DNA from: Natronococcus pandeyae | Lineage (GTDB): Archaea; Halobacteriota; Halobacteria; Halobacteriales; Natrialbaceae | DNA: 64,000 nt | NCBI RefSeq assembly: GCF_008122205.1 | Contig: NZ_PHNJ01000004.1 | Span: 310,001-374,000 of the forward strand | Direction of reading: 5' to 3' | Shown here: piece by piece, positions 24,423-33,927 of the stretch | Position numbering within the stretch: position 1 is the stretch's first letter | Layout: the number at the start of each line of letters is the position of its first letter | Translations under genes and position numbers: made by a program | The notes under the pieces: model-generated | The model's input: the letters and a program-made list of their open reading frames with translations, nothing else | Databases searched by the model: none | What the model was told of the DNA's origin: nothing

Positions 24423-25457
24423 TCATCTGACATACTTTGCTGGTTCGTCCGTGCCGTACAGCACGTTGAGTGCGCAGACGTTGCCGTTCTCCCAGGTCGG
24501 GGTCCAGTCCTGAACGAGGACGTCCAGTCCGCGCACCTCGAACGGCTCGTCGTCCATGTAGTTCTCGTATCCGACACCGCCGGAGAGGTAGCTGTCCCCG
24601 TCGAAGTACTCTGTCAGTCTGGCCAGGTACTCGGGTGCCTCGTCCGTCCGTTCGACCGGAATCTCGCTCGATCGAACGACTTTCGACGAGATTTCGAACC
24701 GGTCGAACAGTTCCCGGAGCAGCGGAATCGTGAGTTCGACCAGTTTGACACCACCCATCCACTCCTCGGGATCGACCTCGAGTTCCCAGTACTGGTTCGT
24801 CGACAGTTCGTCGACGGTCTCGTCTTCGTCGACGGTCGCCGAGAGTTCGACGAGCGCCTCGTCACGGCGCGCTTTCAGTTCTCGACAGGTGTCTTCGACA
24901 CGCTCGAGTCTGTCCTCGACGTCCTCGGCAGCCGCTACCAGTTCGTCGATCGAGGCGGTCGGATCCGCCTGTTTTCGTTCACCGATCTCCCGCCCGATCT
25001 GGTTTTTTTCCGACTGGAGCGACTCTAGCTCCCGGTTTCGGGCACGCCACTCGGCGTCTAACTCGAGCCAGTCGTCGACTCCTTCCGCGTCGAACTCGTT
25101 GGGATTCTCACGAAGGAAGGCCGGATCGACGATGGTCGGGCAGAGCCGCTCGTAGAACGGTTGCAGCTCCCGTGCCTCTTCGCCGTACTTTCCGACGAGC
25201 GTTTTCAGGTGGCGCGTAGGCCACGGATTTACCATCTCGATTCGGGCGTCGTTGATTGCGGTGTCGACGCCCGTGTCCCGTACCGGTATCGTCAGCCAGG
25301 ACTGACCCTGGTACTCGATGGGCGCCCGGTGATGGGGTGAGCTTCGTGAGAACTGGACATCGTCGTAGATCACGAAGACATCCGCTTGCTGTGCTCTCGC
25401 GAGATAGTGTAACTTCGGATAATAATGCGGCTGGTACGCCGCAACGATCCCCGCCAT
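24423..25457 (-). CDS. WbqC-like protein with a coiled-coil insert
   Basis: A 344-residue protein. The ends match WbqC: MAGIVAAYQPHYYPKLHYLA and FVIYDDVQFSRSSPHHRAPI (1-48), WLTIPV (54-59), and later LTEYFDGDSYLSGGVG with DWTPTWENGNVCALNVLYGT at the C-terminus. WbqC proteins occur in O-antigen and capsule clusters and are thought to transfer a group to an amino sugar. Here about 100 residues (about 132-235), heptad-like and rich in Glu/Arg/Lys, interrupt the domain. Family members are usually about 230 residues. The start at 25457 is supported by a TATA element 27 nt upstream. Confidence 0.85.
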   Translation of the reverse strand: MAGIVAAYQPHYYPKLHYLARAQQADVFVIYDDVQFSRSSPHHRAPIEYQGQSWLTIPVRDTGVDTAINDARIEMVNPWPTRHLKTLVGKYGEEARELQPFYERLCPTIVDPAFLRENPNEFDAEGVDDWLELDAEWRARNRELESLQSEKNQIGREIGERKQADPTASIDELVAAAEDVEDRLERVEDTCRELKARRDEALVELSATVDEDETVDELSTNQYWELEVDPEEWMGGVKLVELTIPLLRELFDRFEISSKVVRSSEIPVERTDEAPEYLARLTEYFDGDSYLSGGVGYENYMDDEPFEVRGLDVLVQDWTPTWENGNVCALNVLYGTDEPAKYVR

Positions 25458-25478
25458 GAGCCAGTATCTGGACCGAGA

Positions 25479-25488
25479 AGATACTTCA
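25479..25488 (-). promoter_or_regulatory. TATA-like element of the wbqC-like gene
   Basis: On the minus strand this reads TGAAGTATCT, centred 27 nt upstream of the ATG at 25457. Confidence 0.5.
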
Positions 25489-25561
25489 GTATGATCGACG
25501 TACAAAATGGCGCTTTCGACCGTTTCGTCGCCACTGCTTGCAGTCCTCTCGGCCGGTATCG

Positions 25562-26245
25562 CTACCGCCGTCGCTCGAGCATCAGTTCGAACGGTTCGGC
25601 CGCCTCCAACCCGCTCTTATCCCCCCATAATCGTGCGTTATCGCGGAGACTCGCCTCGTTTCGCGGATGGGGGCGCTCCCGCATCTCGCTGCCGTAGATC
25701 TCGATCGCCTCCATCTTTCGCTCGAGGTGCTCGCTGATATCGACGAACACGGTCGGCTGGAAGGCGGTGTCCGCCGTCGGCATCGCCCACTCGGTGGCCG
25801 ACGGCGTCTCGAACGACAGGATGCGGTCGACACTCGAGTCCGGGTCAGGCCGAGCGGCCGTGCGGACGGCCCGTGCAACGAGTTCGTGGTCGATGTTGAG
25901 ATCGCCGTAGTAGTGCGTGTAGACCACGTCGGGGTGGAACGACTCGAGTTTGGACTCGACGTCGCGGACGACGTCGATGAGCGCGACGTCGTCGAGCTGG
26001 TTTCCCCAGTAATCGTGTATCGTCACCGTCGAAACCCCGAGAACCTTACACGCCTCTCGGGCTTCCTGCCGTCGCTCTTCGCCCCGCTCTATCGCTTCCT
26101 GGGTCTCGGTTTCGTGGCGAGCCATCTCCCCGTCGCCCAGCAACATGACCTCGACCTCGTCGCCCGCTGCGGCGTGTTTTGCGAGCGTGCCGCCGACGCC
26201 GAGCACCTCGTCGTCCGGGTGAGCGGCGATACAGAGTACTTTCAT
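25562..26245 (-). CDS. PIG-L (LmbE) family deacetylase
   Basis: A 227-residue zinc-dependent amidohydrolase. It opens with MKVLCIAAHPDDEVLGVGGT; the AHPDDE motif gives zinc ligands and the catalytic Asp. YTHYYGDLNIDHELVARA supplies the second His pair (about 112-129). Family members remove N-acetyl groups from GlcNAc-type sugars. The length is typical. Context in a surface-glycan region fits de-N-acetylation of an amino sugar or lipid-linked sugar. The ATG is supported by the TTTA-containing element 27 nt upstream. Confidence 0.92.
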   Translation of the reverse strand: MKVLCIAAHPDDEVLGVGGTLAKHAAAGDEVEVMLLGDGEMARHETETQEAIERGEERRQEAREACKVLGVSTVTIHDYWGNQLDDVALIDVVRDVESKLESFHPDVVYTHYYGDLNIDHELVARAVRTAARPDPDSSVDRILSFETPSATEWAMPTADTAFQPTVFVDISEHLERKMEAIEIYGSEMRERPHPRNEASLRDNARLWGDKSGLEAAEPFELMLERRR

Positions 26246-26266
26246 GCCACCCCGGATCTGGACTCC

Positions 26267-26276
26267 CCTCTAAATG
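26267..26276 (-). promoter_or_regulatory. TATA-like element of the PIG-L gene
   Basis: CATTTAGAGG on the minus strand is centred about 27 nt upstream of the ATG at 26245. Confidence 0.45.
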
Positions 26277-26288
26277 AGTATAAACTAG

Positions 26289-27344
26289 CTACTGGTCGAC
26301 GATGCGGCGACCAGCGGAGATTACCGAATCGAGCCAGTTCGTTTCGTCGTCGGAACCCTCGCTTGACTCGTCCAGCGCACCCGTACTGTAGACGGCGAGT
26401 TCGTCGTCATCGTCGGGCGGGGTGTACGTCCAGCCGTCGTTCGTCTGAACCAGTCGCTCCTCGCGATACGCGTCGGCGAACGCTTCGATCGTCATCATCA
26501 ACACCCCGTCCTGATCTTTGACGTAATCGATAAACGACCGCAGTTCGTCGAGCCGCTCGTCGCTGGTGAACGTCCAGTAGTGCAGCGTCTGCATGTACAG
26601 TTCCCCGTTCTCGTACGCCTCGTCGAACGCCTCCCGCAGGTAGCTCTGGTCGTGAAACTCGTGGGTCTCCCAGTCGCTGACGAAGTCGTTGTTCGCTGGC
26701 ACGTGGAGGACGCCATAGGTCTCGAACAGGTCCGTCTCGCCGAAGTACACTCTCGTGAACCAGTTGTCGCTCGAGACGATCGTGATGCCCTCCTCCGCGA
26801 GCGCCTGGACGGTCGCGTCGTCGTAGGGCGCGAACGGGGGAACGAACGAGTGCGTCGTCGCACCGGTACATTCCTCCAGAATTCGGCGTCCCTCTTCGAT
26901 CCGGGATCGCTGTTGGTCGTAGGGGAGTCCGCCGAACTCGCTTTGTTCCCCGGAGGAGAACCCTCCGTCGCCCACGTAGAACTGGTCGGTACTCGGCGTG
27001 TGATAGTAGCCGTGTAACGAGTACTCGAAGATGTCCGGGTGCTCCTCGTACTGTTCCCGGAGTTCCTCACAGAACTCTTCGTCGTCTGTGATCGGCTCCT
27101 CCTCGTTTTGGATCGGGATCGGCGCGTTCGTCAGTGGAACCCCTTCGTCGATGAAGATCTGGTCGATCTCGCGGCGGAGTTCGTCGGCGTGGCCCGGCTC
27201 GAGGTCGTCGTTCCGAAAGATGAGAACCGTCTGGTAGTCAGCCGACTCCCGTTCGTCGTCCGTCGGTAGCACGGTCGACAGCGAGACGCCGGCGAGCGCG
27301 AACGCGGGTATCAGAGCCCGCATCGCAGCTGTTCGTACGCTCAT
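26289..27344 (-). CDS. Exported polysaccharide-deacetylase-fold protein (DUF2334-like)
   Basis: A 351-residue protein with an N-terminal hydrophobic export or anchor segment (about 7-25). The fold of carbohydrate esterase 4-type enzymes is suggested by the metal-like FRNDDLEPGH (about 43-52), YSLHGYYHTP (about 110-119) and FVPPFAPYDDATVQALAEEG (about 170-189). In DUF2334 proteins the Asp and two His residues form the metal site. Activity on an outside-facing glycan is likely but unproven. The C-terminal 40 residues are acidic and flexible. A TATA-like element 29 nt upstream supports the start. Confidence 0.82.
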   Translation of the reverse strand: MSVRTAAMRALIPAFALAGVSLSTVLPTDDERESADYQTVLIFRNDDLEPGHADELRREIDQIFIDEGVPLTNAPIPIQNEEEPITDDEEFCEELREQYEEHPDIFEYSLHGYYHTPSTDQFYVGDGGFSSGEQSEFGGLPYDQQRSRIEEGRRILEECTGATTHSFVPPFAPYDDATVQALAEEGITIVSSDNWFTRVYFGETDLFETYGVLHVPANNDFVSDWETHEFHDQSYLREAFDEAYENGELYMQTLHYWTFTSDERLDELRSFIDYVKDQDGVLMMTIEAFADAYREERLVQTNDGWTYTPPDDDDELAVYSTGALDESSEGSDDETNWLDSVISAGRRIVDQ

Positions 27345-27366
27345 ACGCCGCCCGGACCGCTCACCG

Positions 27367-27376
27367 GATTTGTTAT
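27367..27376 (-). promoter_or_regulatory. TATA-like element of the gene at 27344
   Basis: On the minus strand this reads ATAACAAATC, centred about 27-28 nt upstream of the ATG. Confidence 0.4.
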
Positions 27377-27468
27377 TCGGTTCGTACAGCCGCTCAAACC
27401 GAAGATACCTCGAAGCGTTCGTGAGTATCGTTCGACGGCGGTTCCGACATCGGTCCGACGGCCTCGGC

Positions 27469-28536
27469 TCATCCGTCCCCAGCGAACGACGCGATCGACT
27501 CGCTGATCGCGGCGGCCGTCGCCGGGGTCAGTCCGGGGTGCATCGGGAGCAACACCGTTTCGTCGATCGCCGCCTCCGTTCCCGGGAGAGCATCGGTAGT
27601 TCCCGGAGCGGCGTCGTAGTCGTACAGCGGCGTTTCGACCTCGATCGAGTAGGGGATGCCGCGGCGCTCGAGAAACGCGGTCAGCGCCTCGCGGTCCGGC
27701 GTCCTGACCGGGAACCGGTGGTAGGCGTGTGTGACACGGTCCGGAACGGGCTGTGGCGTCACGATCTCGGGAAGCGTCTCGCGATAGGCCGCCGCGACGG
27801 CCCGGCGCTGCTCGAGCAGATCGGGGTAGCGCTCGAGTTGCACCCGACCGATGGAGGCGGCGACGTCGCTCATCCGGGCGCTGAGCGGCTGTCGAGTCGA
27901 ATCGACGGCGTCGTTCGAACGGCGTTCGCTGGCGTACTCGGCATAGTGGTCGTCGCCGACGAGCATCCCGCCCTCGCCGGTCGTGATGTTCTTCGTCGCG
28001 CCGAAACTGCAGATCGCGACGTCGCCGTAGCTTCCGACGGGGTCGCCGTCATACGTCGCACCAGGTGCCTGGCAGAAATCGTTCACGACGACCAGATCGT
28101 GGTCGTCGGCCAGTGACTGCAGCGGATCGAACGACGCGGGCAAACCGTACGACGGCGTGAGCAACAGCGCAGTGACGTCGTCGCGCTCGTCGAGGACGCG
28201 CTCGACGGCCGCCGGATCCAGCGCCAGCGTCTCCGGGTCGATGTCCGCGAAAACAGGGGTCAGTTCGGATCTGAGGACCGAATAGAGGACGGCCGAGCAG
28301 TTGAACGGCGACACGACGATCCCGTCGTCGCGTTCGAGCGGCGCACCCGACAGCGCGAACTCCAGGGCGATGCTCCCGGACGCGACGGCTACGCCCTCGT
28401 CTCGCCCGCAGAAGCTGGCGAACTCGGACTCGAACTGTTCGACGATCTCACCGGTCGAGAGCGTTCCCGTCTCGAGTGCGTCCGCGACGGCGGTCGCCTC
28501 CGCTGTACCGGTGGCCGGTCTGTAGAACGTCACCAT
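27469..28536 (-). CDS. DegT/DnrJ/EryC1/StrS aminotransferase
   Basis: A 355-residue PLP enzyme that transfers amino groups to keto-sugar nucleotides. The PLP-binding Lys is in FGATKNITTGEGG (about 185-197). Other family landmarks are GVAVASGSIALEFAL (about 48-62) and VVVNDFCQAPGATYDG (about 155-170), whose Asp contacts the pyridine ring. The C-terminal segment has the HAYHRFPVRTPDRE motif. The ATG at 28536 is preferred to the one at 28551 because an ATTATA element lies 27 nt before it. The sugar substrate is unknown. A second, distinct member is at 58165. Confidence 0.93.
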   Translation of the reverse strand: MVTFYRPATGTAEATAVADALETGTLSTGEIVEQFESEFASFCGRDEGVAVASGSIALEFALSGAPLERDDGIVVSPFNCSAVLYSVLRSELTPVFADIDPETLALDPAAVERVLDERDDVTALLLTPSYGLPASFDPLQSLADDHDLVVVNDFCQAPGATYDGDPVGSYGDVAICSFGATKNITTGEGGMLVGDDHYAEYASERRSNDAVDSTRQPLSARMSDVAASIGRVQLERYPDLLEQRRAVAAAYRETLPEIVTPQPVPDRVTHAYHRFPVRTPDREALTAFLERRGIPYSIEVETPLYDYDAAPGTTDALPGTEAAIDETVLLPMHPGLTPATAAAISESIASFAGDG

Positions 28537-29368
28537 CGGTGAACCGACCACGTTGAACCCTATAATGCTGTCACCCCCGCCGACTCGAAGTCGTCGTTCC
28601 GAACGGTATGGATCGACGGATAGTTGCGAATACGGAACCGTCCTCCTTCGAGTACCGTCGGAGAAGGAGCGTCGCGCATCGCGAGCATCGCTCGACGAAT
28701 TTGTTATCCAGGTCGTACACGTGTCCCAATTGACTGGTACTGCTGGTAATCATCGGTAATCAGTACGGAACGCGTCCGTTCCTAACTCGGATATCGGTAT
28801 CGTCGAACGCGGGGACCGACGCGCCCTCCTCGTCCGTCCGCAGATGGCGATTGTGGGCCGAATTCACCGGGTACACGCTATTCATCGGATCTTTTTTCGG
28901 TAGATACTGACCCACACCCAAACCCCGCCCTGCTATTTATATTTACTATATCGAGATCCTAGTTCAAGAACAGGTAATTAGAAACTTAATGTCGGTCTGA
29001 CACCCACATTCTCTCAGCAATTACTACACGAAAACGGTGTACTTTTGCCAGGCCTGATTGTCGGCTGTCTTATCATATTTTCCCGATATTTCAAACCAAC
29101 TATTTAATCTCGAACGATTTCTGTAACGGTATCACTCGTTTTTGACCGGAACGCGAGCATAAGCGCTCATGGTACCCCCAGATCGTATCGATCGTCACCA
29201 CTCGAGCGGGGCATGGATCGCCATCGAGAACGTCGTAGAACGACCGAGCAGTGATTCTTCGGAAGAGGGGAGGCGCCAGATACGAGTCTCAGACACTCGG
29301 TCGCTGCCGCCGAACCGTTCAGGAACGGTGTGGAACGCAGACGCCACACAGCAGGTCGGAGAGGGACG
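28537..29368. other. 832-nt intergenic region, AT-rich centre
   Basis: No gene is supported in this gap between divergently read genes. From about 28935 to 29150 the sequence is unusually AT-rich for this genome, with TATTTATATTTACTATAT near 28933. TATA elements for both flanking genes are likely, with that of the aminotransferase at 28557-28566. It may be a regulatory space or the site of lost DNA. Confidence 0.45.
28557..28566 (-). promoter_or_regulatory. TATA-like element of the aminotransferase gene
   Basis: On the minus strand this reads ATTATAGGGT, centred 26-27 nt upstream of the ATG at 28536. Confidence 0.5.
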
Positions 29369-30784
29369 ATGACCGAGTCTCGCACCGTCGCCGAGGAGCG
29401 TCTGGAAAACAGGGACGTTCAGATCTCCTGTATCGGCCTCGGCTTCGTCGGCTACAACTCTGCGCTCGAGTTCAGTCGCGCGGAGTATCCGGTCGTCGGC
29501 ATCGACACCGACGACGGACTGATCGAAGCTATTCGGCGGGGTGACTCGCCGTTCGAGACGGCGGAACTGGCCGAGTTCATCGAGGACGGCGAGAGCCGAG
29601 TGTCGACGCAGATCTCCGACGCGGCCGACGCCGAGGTGTACGTCATCAGCGTTCCGACACCGGTCGACGCCGACAACACGCCGAATCTTTCGTACGTTCG
29701 CTCGGCCGCTCGAGACGTCTCGACGGTGCTCGATCCGGGGAACCTCGTGGTGCTCCAGAGCACCGTCTACCCCGGCTGTGCGCGACACGAACTCGTTCCG
29801 GAACTCGAGCACTCCGGGCTCGAACCCGCCGACGACTTCGGGGTATCGCACGTCCCGGAGCGGTACAGCCCCGGCGATGGGCCGCCGAACCGGGCTACGC
29901 GGGTCGTCGGCTCGATCACCGAAGGGTGGCGCGACCTCACCGCCGACCTGTACGAGGACGTCGCCGACTCGACGGCGCCGGTCTCCTCGCTCGAGGTCGC
30001 CGAAGCGACCAAGCTGATGGAGAACACCCAGCGGGACGTCAACATCGCGCTGATGAACGAGTTCTCGATCGCTGCCGAGCGGATCGGAATCGACGTCTGG
30101 GAAGTGATCGAGAGCGCGGCTACCAAGTGGAACTTCCAGCCCTACGAGCCGGGCCTCGGCGTCGGCGGCCACTGCCTCCCGGTCGACCCCCACTACCTCC
30201 GGGAAGCCGCCGAGGCCGCCGGCACAGAGCTCCGTCTCGTCTCGACCGCGCGGGAGATCAACAGTTCGATGCCGGATCGACACGTCGACAATATCTTTCT
30301 GGCGCTCGATGCCATCGGGAAGTCTCCGTCGTCCGCGACCGTTGCCGTGCTGGGCGTCACGTACAAGCCCAACGTGAGGGACGTACGGAACAGTTCGGCG
30401 CTCGAGTTGATCCACCTCTTGCGAGACGAGAACGTCTCCGTCGAAGCGTTCGATCCGCAGTTCGAACCGGGCGAGCGGATCGAACGGACCGAGCTGTCGA
30501 ATCAGTCGAGCGCGATGGACGCAGTCCGGAACGCCGACGTCGTCGTCATCGCGACCGGCCACAGACCGTTCCACCGGTTGGATCCGTCCGCGCTGGCGGC
30601 GACGATGCGGTCGAATCCGATCCTCGTCGATCCGCAACGAACGCTTGACCCGGACGCCGTTTCCGAGAGTCGGTTGATCTCTCCGCAGGAGCTCGGTACG
30701 CACTTCATTCCGGATCTAGGGGCCGTCGAATCCGACGGCGGCGTTTCTGCGCTCGACGACGGCGAACAGGGGTGTGGGCAATGA
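29369..30784 (+). CDS. Nucleotide-sugar dehydrogenase (UDP-sugar 6-dehydrogenase type)
   Basis: A 471-residue NAD-dependent enzyme that oxidises the C6 alcohol of a UDP-sugar to a uronate. The NAD site is CIGLGFVGYNSALEFS near the N-terminus (about 20-35). The catalytic Cys is in GVGGHCLPVDPHYL (about 264-277). The third domain has GVTYKPNVRDVRNSSALEL (about 337-355). The start at 29369 (MTESRTVAEE) is chosen because upstream in-frame sequence is basic. Its stop overlaps the next ATG (ATGA), so it is coupled to the epimerase gene. It belongs to a different subgroup from the dehydrogenase at 55709. Confidence 0.92.
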   Translation: MTESRTVAEERLENRDVQISCIGLGFVGYNSALEFSRAEYPVVGIDTDDGLIEAIRRGDSPFETAELAEFIEDGESRVSTQISDAADAEVYVISVPTPVDADNTPNLSYVRSAARDVSTVLDPGNLVVLQSTVYPGCARHELVPELEHSGLEPADDFGVSHVPERYSPGDGPPNRATRVVGSITEGWRDLTADLYEDVADSTAPVSSLEVAEATKLMENTQRDVNIALMNEFSIAAERIGIDVWEVIESAATKWNFQPYEPGLGVGGHCLPVDPHYLREAAEAAGTELRLVSTAREINSSMPDRHVDNIFLALDAIGKSPSSATVAVLGVTYKPNVRDVRNSSALELIHLLRDENVSVEAFDPQFEPGERIERTELSNQSSAMDAVRNADVVVIATGHRPFHRLDPSALAATMRSNPILVDPQRTLDPDAVSESRLISPQELGTHFIPDLGAVESDGGVSALDDGEQGCGQ

Positions 30785-31758
30785 TTCGCGGGAAACGCGT
30801 GCTGGTCACCGGTGGTGCGGGATTCATCGGCAGTCACGTGGCCGAACGGCTCGCCGCCGAGAACGCCGTCACCGTCCTGGACGACTTCTCGGTCGGGAAT
30901 CCCAACTACCTCGAGTTCCTCCCGCCCGAGCGGATCGTCGACGGCGACGTACTGGACGAAGAGCTGATCCGCTCGCTCGTGGCCGACCACGACGTCGTCG
31001 TTCACATGGCCGCGATGATGGGGGTCCGCCGGACGCTCGAGAACCCACTCGAGGTGTTGCAGGTGAACATCGACGGAACCCGAAACATCCTCAGGGCTGC
31101 CGCCGAATCGGACGTCGAGCGCGTCCTCTTCGCGTCGACCTCCGAGGTGTACGGCGACGTGCCGGACGTGCCGTACCACGAGGACGATCCGAAGGCTCCC
31201 GAGACGAACTACGCGGTCGCGAAGTACGCGAGCGAGCGCTTCGTTCGTGCCTACGCCTCGAAACACGATCTGGACTACACGATCGTCCGGTACTTCAACG
31301 CCTACGGGCCGCGCCAGGACTGCTCGGCCTACGGCTACGTCATCCCGATCTTCGTCGACCGCGCACTTGCGGGCGACGTGATCGAGATCCACGGCGACGG
31401 CCAGCAGACGCGCGATTTCACCTACATCGACGATGCGGTCGACGCCACCGTCGCGTCGCTTGGCCCCAACGGGCGAAATGAGACGTTCAATATCGGCACC
31501 GGGAACGAGACGAAGATTCGCCGCCTCGCCATCGCGGTCGCAGACGCGATTCCAGACGCCGATCTGACCCACGTCGAACACCCGCGTCCGTACGTCATCG
31601 AGCGACGCTGTGCAGACGTCTCGAGGGCGAAATCGAAACTCGGCTACGAGCCGTCGACGCCCCTGGACGAGGGAATCGAGAAGACGGTCGACTACCTCGA
31701 GCGGAACCGGCCCGATGCGACGACCGACGACACTACTCGTCAGTCTCCTCGTCGCTGA
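30781..31758 (+). CDS. NAD-dependent sugar epimerase/dehydratase
   Basis: A 325-residue extended SDR enzyme. VLVTGGAGFIGSHVAERLA (about 7-25) is the NAD-binding loop, and the catalytic Tyr/Lys are in NYAVAKYASERF (Y-x-x-x-K). Members interconvert UDP-hexoses or uronates, for example UDP-glucuronate or UDP-GlcNAc(A) 4-epimerases. Coupling to the upstream dehydrogenase by a 4-bp overlap suggests it acts on the uronate product. The ATG at 30781 gives the standard start MIRGKRVLVTGG. Its 3' end overlaps the converging DUF1616 gene by 26 bp. Confidence 0.92.
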   Translation: MIRGKRVLVTGGAGFIGSHVAERLAAENAVTVLDDFSVGNPNYLEFLPPERIVDGDVLDEELIRSLVADHDVVVHMAAMMGVRRTLENPLEVLQVNIDGTRNILRAAAESDVERVLFASTSEVYGDVPDVPYHEDDPKAPETNYAVAKYASERFVRAYASKHDLDYTIVRYFNAYGPRQDCSAYGYVIPIFVDRALAGDVIEIHGDGQQTRDFTYIDDAVDATVASLGPNGRNETFNIGTGNETKIRRLAIAVADAIPDADLTHVEHPRPYVIERRCADVSRAKSKLGYEPSTPLDEGIEKTVDYLERNRPDATTDDTTRQSPRR

Positions 31759-32704
31759 CCGTCAGCGAGACGTGCGCTTCGGCGGAGTCAGTCGACGGCT
31801 CTTCGGGCACCTCCTCCGGATACAGCAGCCAGACGAACTGGACGTCTTCCTCCGTCGTCGGTTCGAGTTCGTGTTCGTACGTCTCGGTCTCGCCGTCGTC
31901 GACCGCGAGATCGAACCGCTCGAGTTCGCGTTCGTCCGCAACGGTCCCCTCGTCGTCCAGTTCCTGCTCGAGCGCGACGACCGTGTAGCTTCTCGGCTCG
32001 TCTTCGTGGTTGTCGATTCCGACGAAGACCGACTCGGCCGTTCCTGGCTCGAGTTCCGCTATCTCTGACTCGTTCGTCACCAGGTCGCCGTCCGAATCGA
32101 CGAGCGAGATTGCCGAGAAGCCGTCGTCTTCGCCCAGGTCGGGGCCGTATCCGGCGTGGTGGTCGGCGATCGCGAAGCCGACTGCGCCGACCGCGAGCAC
32201 GACCGCGACGGCGAGAGACAGCGTCAGCGCGAGATCGCCGATTCCGTTCGGTCGAACTGCGGTCGTCCCCTGTCGTATCCGCTCCCGGTACGGGACACGG
32301 AACCGTTCGGCGGGCGGAACCGCTCGGCGGCGGCGAGCGGCGACGACGATCAGCGCCAGGGTGACGAGCGACACCGCCGCCAGGGTCGGCCCGAGCCGGA
32401 TTCCCCACGGGGTCACGTTCATCACCAGCCCGACCACCGGCACCACGATCACGCTCGCGACGACCGAGAGGGAGAGGCGGTCGACGCCGTCGACGCCCGA
32501 CCCCTCGCGCTCCGGAAACAGTGCGGCGACGACGACGTAGCCGGGGACGAAAAGAACGAACGCGAGTCCGAAGAGAACGCGAAGAGGGGTTTCGCGGATC
32601 ACCGGTGCGAACACCGCGACGTTGACGAGTCCAGTTATCAGTACCGCGCCGGCGAGATCCGCCGGCAGCCCTCGAATCGATTCGGACGGTTCGTGCGACC
32701 CCAT
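31733..32704 (-). CDS. DUF1616 membrane protein
   Basis: A 323-residue protein. Hydrophobic segments lie at about 12-32, 35-57, 72-95, 100-122 and 160-180, followed by a probably extracellular acidic domain (about 185-323). LRVLFGLAFVLFVPGYVVVAALFP, split over the second helix, is the DUF1616 signature. The family is common in archaeal surface-glycan regions but has no known activity. The ATG at 32704 is favoured by a TATA element 29 nt upstream. Confidence 0.88.
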   Translation of the reverse strand: MGSHEPSESIRGLPADLAGAVLITGLVNVAVFAPVIRETPLRVLFGLAFVLFVPGYVVVAALFPEREGSGVDGVDRLSLSVVASVIVVPVVGLVMNVTPWGIRLGPTLAAVSLVTLALIVVAARRRRAVPPAERFRVPYRERIRQGTTAVRPNGIGDLALTLSLAVAVVLAVGAVGFAIADHHAGYGPDLGEDDGFSAISLVDSDGDLVTNESEIAELEPGTAESVFVGIDNHEDEPRSYTVVALEQELDDEGTVADERELERFDLAVDDGETETYEHELEPTTEEDVQFVWLLYPEEVPEEPSTDSAEAHVSLTVSDEETDE

Positions 32705-32727
32705 CGCCACTGTGCTTCCACGTTCGA

Positions 32728-32737
32728 CGAATAAAAC
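32728..32737 (-). promoter_or_regulatory. TATA-like element of the DUF1616 gene
   Basis: GTTTTATTCG on the minus strand is centred about 28 nt upstream of the ATG at 32704. The 338-nt gap 32705-33042 holds no other recognised feature. Confidence 0.5.
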
Positions 32738-33042
32738 CCGTTAGTCGTCGTTCCGGACGGTCACCGGCGGATGAAGATACGGACGACGAACGGGCTCGCA
32801 CCGCGTGGGCCGCTCGAGCGGTCGCGCACTCGAGTGGCACTGCCGATACTCCCTCCCACCGAGAAATACCGGATTACGCCGATTCGACGGGTAGAAACAC
32901 GGTGTTGACGCCCCACAGTTTCAAACACCCCTCTGGTGTACTCTCGGCGAATGTCTCGCGTGTCGCACGCTTCGACGATCGATCGACTCGTTCGCTGCTC
33001 GTGGGGGAGCACCATCGCCGAAAACCGTACGCCGAGGTGGCC

Positions 33043-33927
33043 ATGACGACCGATCTCGACGACGACGGCGCCTCGACGATTCAGAAGGGGTCGCCGGACG
33101 ACCTCGTCTCGAGTGACGACGGACTCGAGGCGCGTCTCGGTCAGGGTGTCCGCCGCGAGCGCGACGCCACTCACGCTCGATTGGTCCGGAACCGGAACAC
33201 TGCGCTGGGATTCGCGCTGTTAGGAGTGATCAGCTTGGCCGCTGGGCTCGCCGTCCCCGACGGGCGCCAGATCCTGTTCGTGCTCGCAGGAGTCGGCGGC
33301 TTCGCCGCCGTCCTCACCTACTCGCTGGCGCCCGGACGCGTCATCGAGGCTCGAGACGGTAGACGAGTGTACGAGACCTGTGCGGCAAACGTCGCCGGGC
33401 TCGCGGACGAGCGCGGAAGCACAGCCGATCGACGCTACGTCCCGGGCACCGGCGGTGGAGCCGACGCCGTTCGGTTGGTCGTTCCCACTGGTTCCGGGGG
33501 TGTCGGATCCGACACAGCGGATACCGCACTCGGGGACGGTTCGGGTCGAGAGGGGCTGGTCCTCGAGCCGACCGGCGCGTCGTTCGTCGGCGAACTCGAG
33601 CGGACGCTCGGTGGCGAACTTGCGACCCGTCCCGAGGTACTGGTCGAGCAGTTGACCACTGCGCTCGTAGACCGGTTCGAACTCGTCGGCCGCACCGAGT
33701 CGGTCGTCGACTCCGACTCCGGACGGGTCGACGTTGCGATCTCGGACAGCGCGTTCGGTCCCGTCGACCGGTTCGACCATCCGGTCTCCTCGACGCTGGC
33801 TGTCGGTCTCGCAACCGGTCTCGAGCGTCCGGTCGACGTCGCGGCCACCGCGGAGACGGAGCGTGGAGAGTGGCTCGTGACCTGCCGGTGGGAGCGAGAG
33901 GGCGTTCGAGAGGGCGAAAGTGAGTGA
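33043..33927 (+). CDS. Two-TM protein of unknown function
   Basis: A 294-residue protein. The acidic N-terminal 50 residues precede two adjacent membrane helices (about 52-70 and 76-95: FALLGVISLAAGLAV and ILFVLAGVGGFAAVLTYSL). The remaining 200 residues form a soluble domain with several VDVA/VLEPTG strands and no cysteine-rich or catalytic motif I recognise. Placement beside DUF1616 and glycan genes suggests a membrane-associated accessory role, without proof. The start MTTDLDDDG at 33043 is preferred because upstream in-frame residues are basic and atypical. Confidence 0.68.
   Translation: MTTDLDDDGASTIQKGSPDDLVSSDDGLEARLGQGVRRERDATHARLVRNRNTALGFALLGVISLAAGLAVPDGRQILFVLAGVGGFAAVLTYSLAPGRVIEARDGRRVYETCAANVAGLADERGSTADRRYVPGTGGGADAVRLVVPTGSGGVGSDTADTALGDGSGREGLVLEPTGASFVGELERTLGGELATRPEVLVEQLTTALVDRFELVGRTESVVDSDSGRVDVAISDSAFGPVDRFDHPVSSTLAVGLATGLERPVDVAATAETERGEWLVTCRWEREGVREGESE

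Noticed and set aside
24400-24762. N-terminal extension of the GH10 gene
   Set aside because: The extra residues are Arg-rich and overlap the WbqC-like gene; the Tat signal sets the start at 24399.
29169-29372. Short ORF before the nucleotide-sugar dehydrogenase
   Set aside because: Arg/Ser-rich translation, overlapped by the start of the real gene, no conserved motif.
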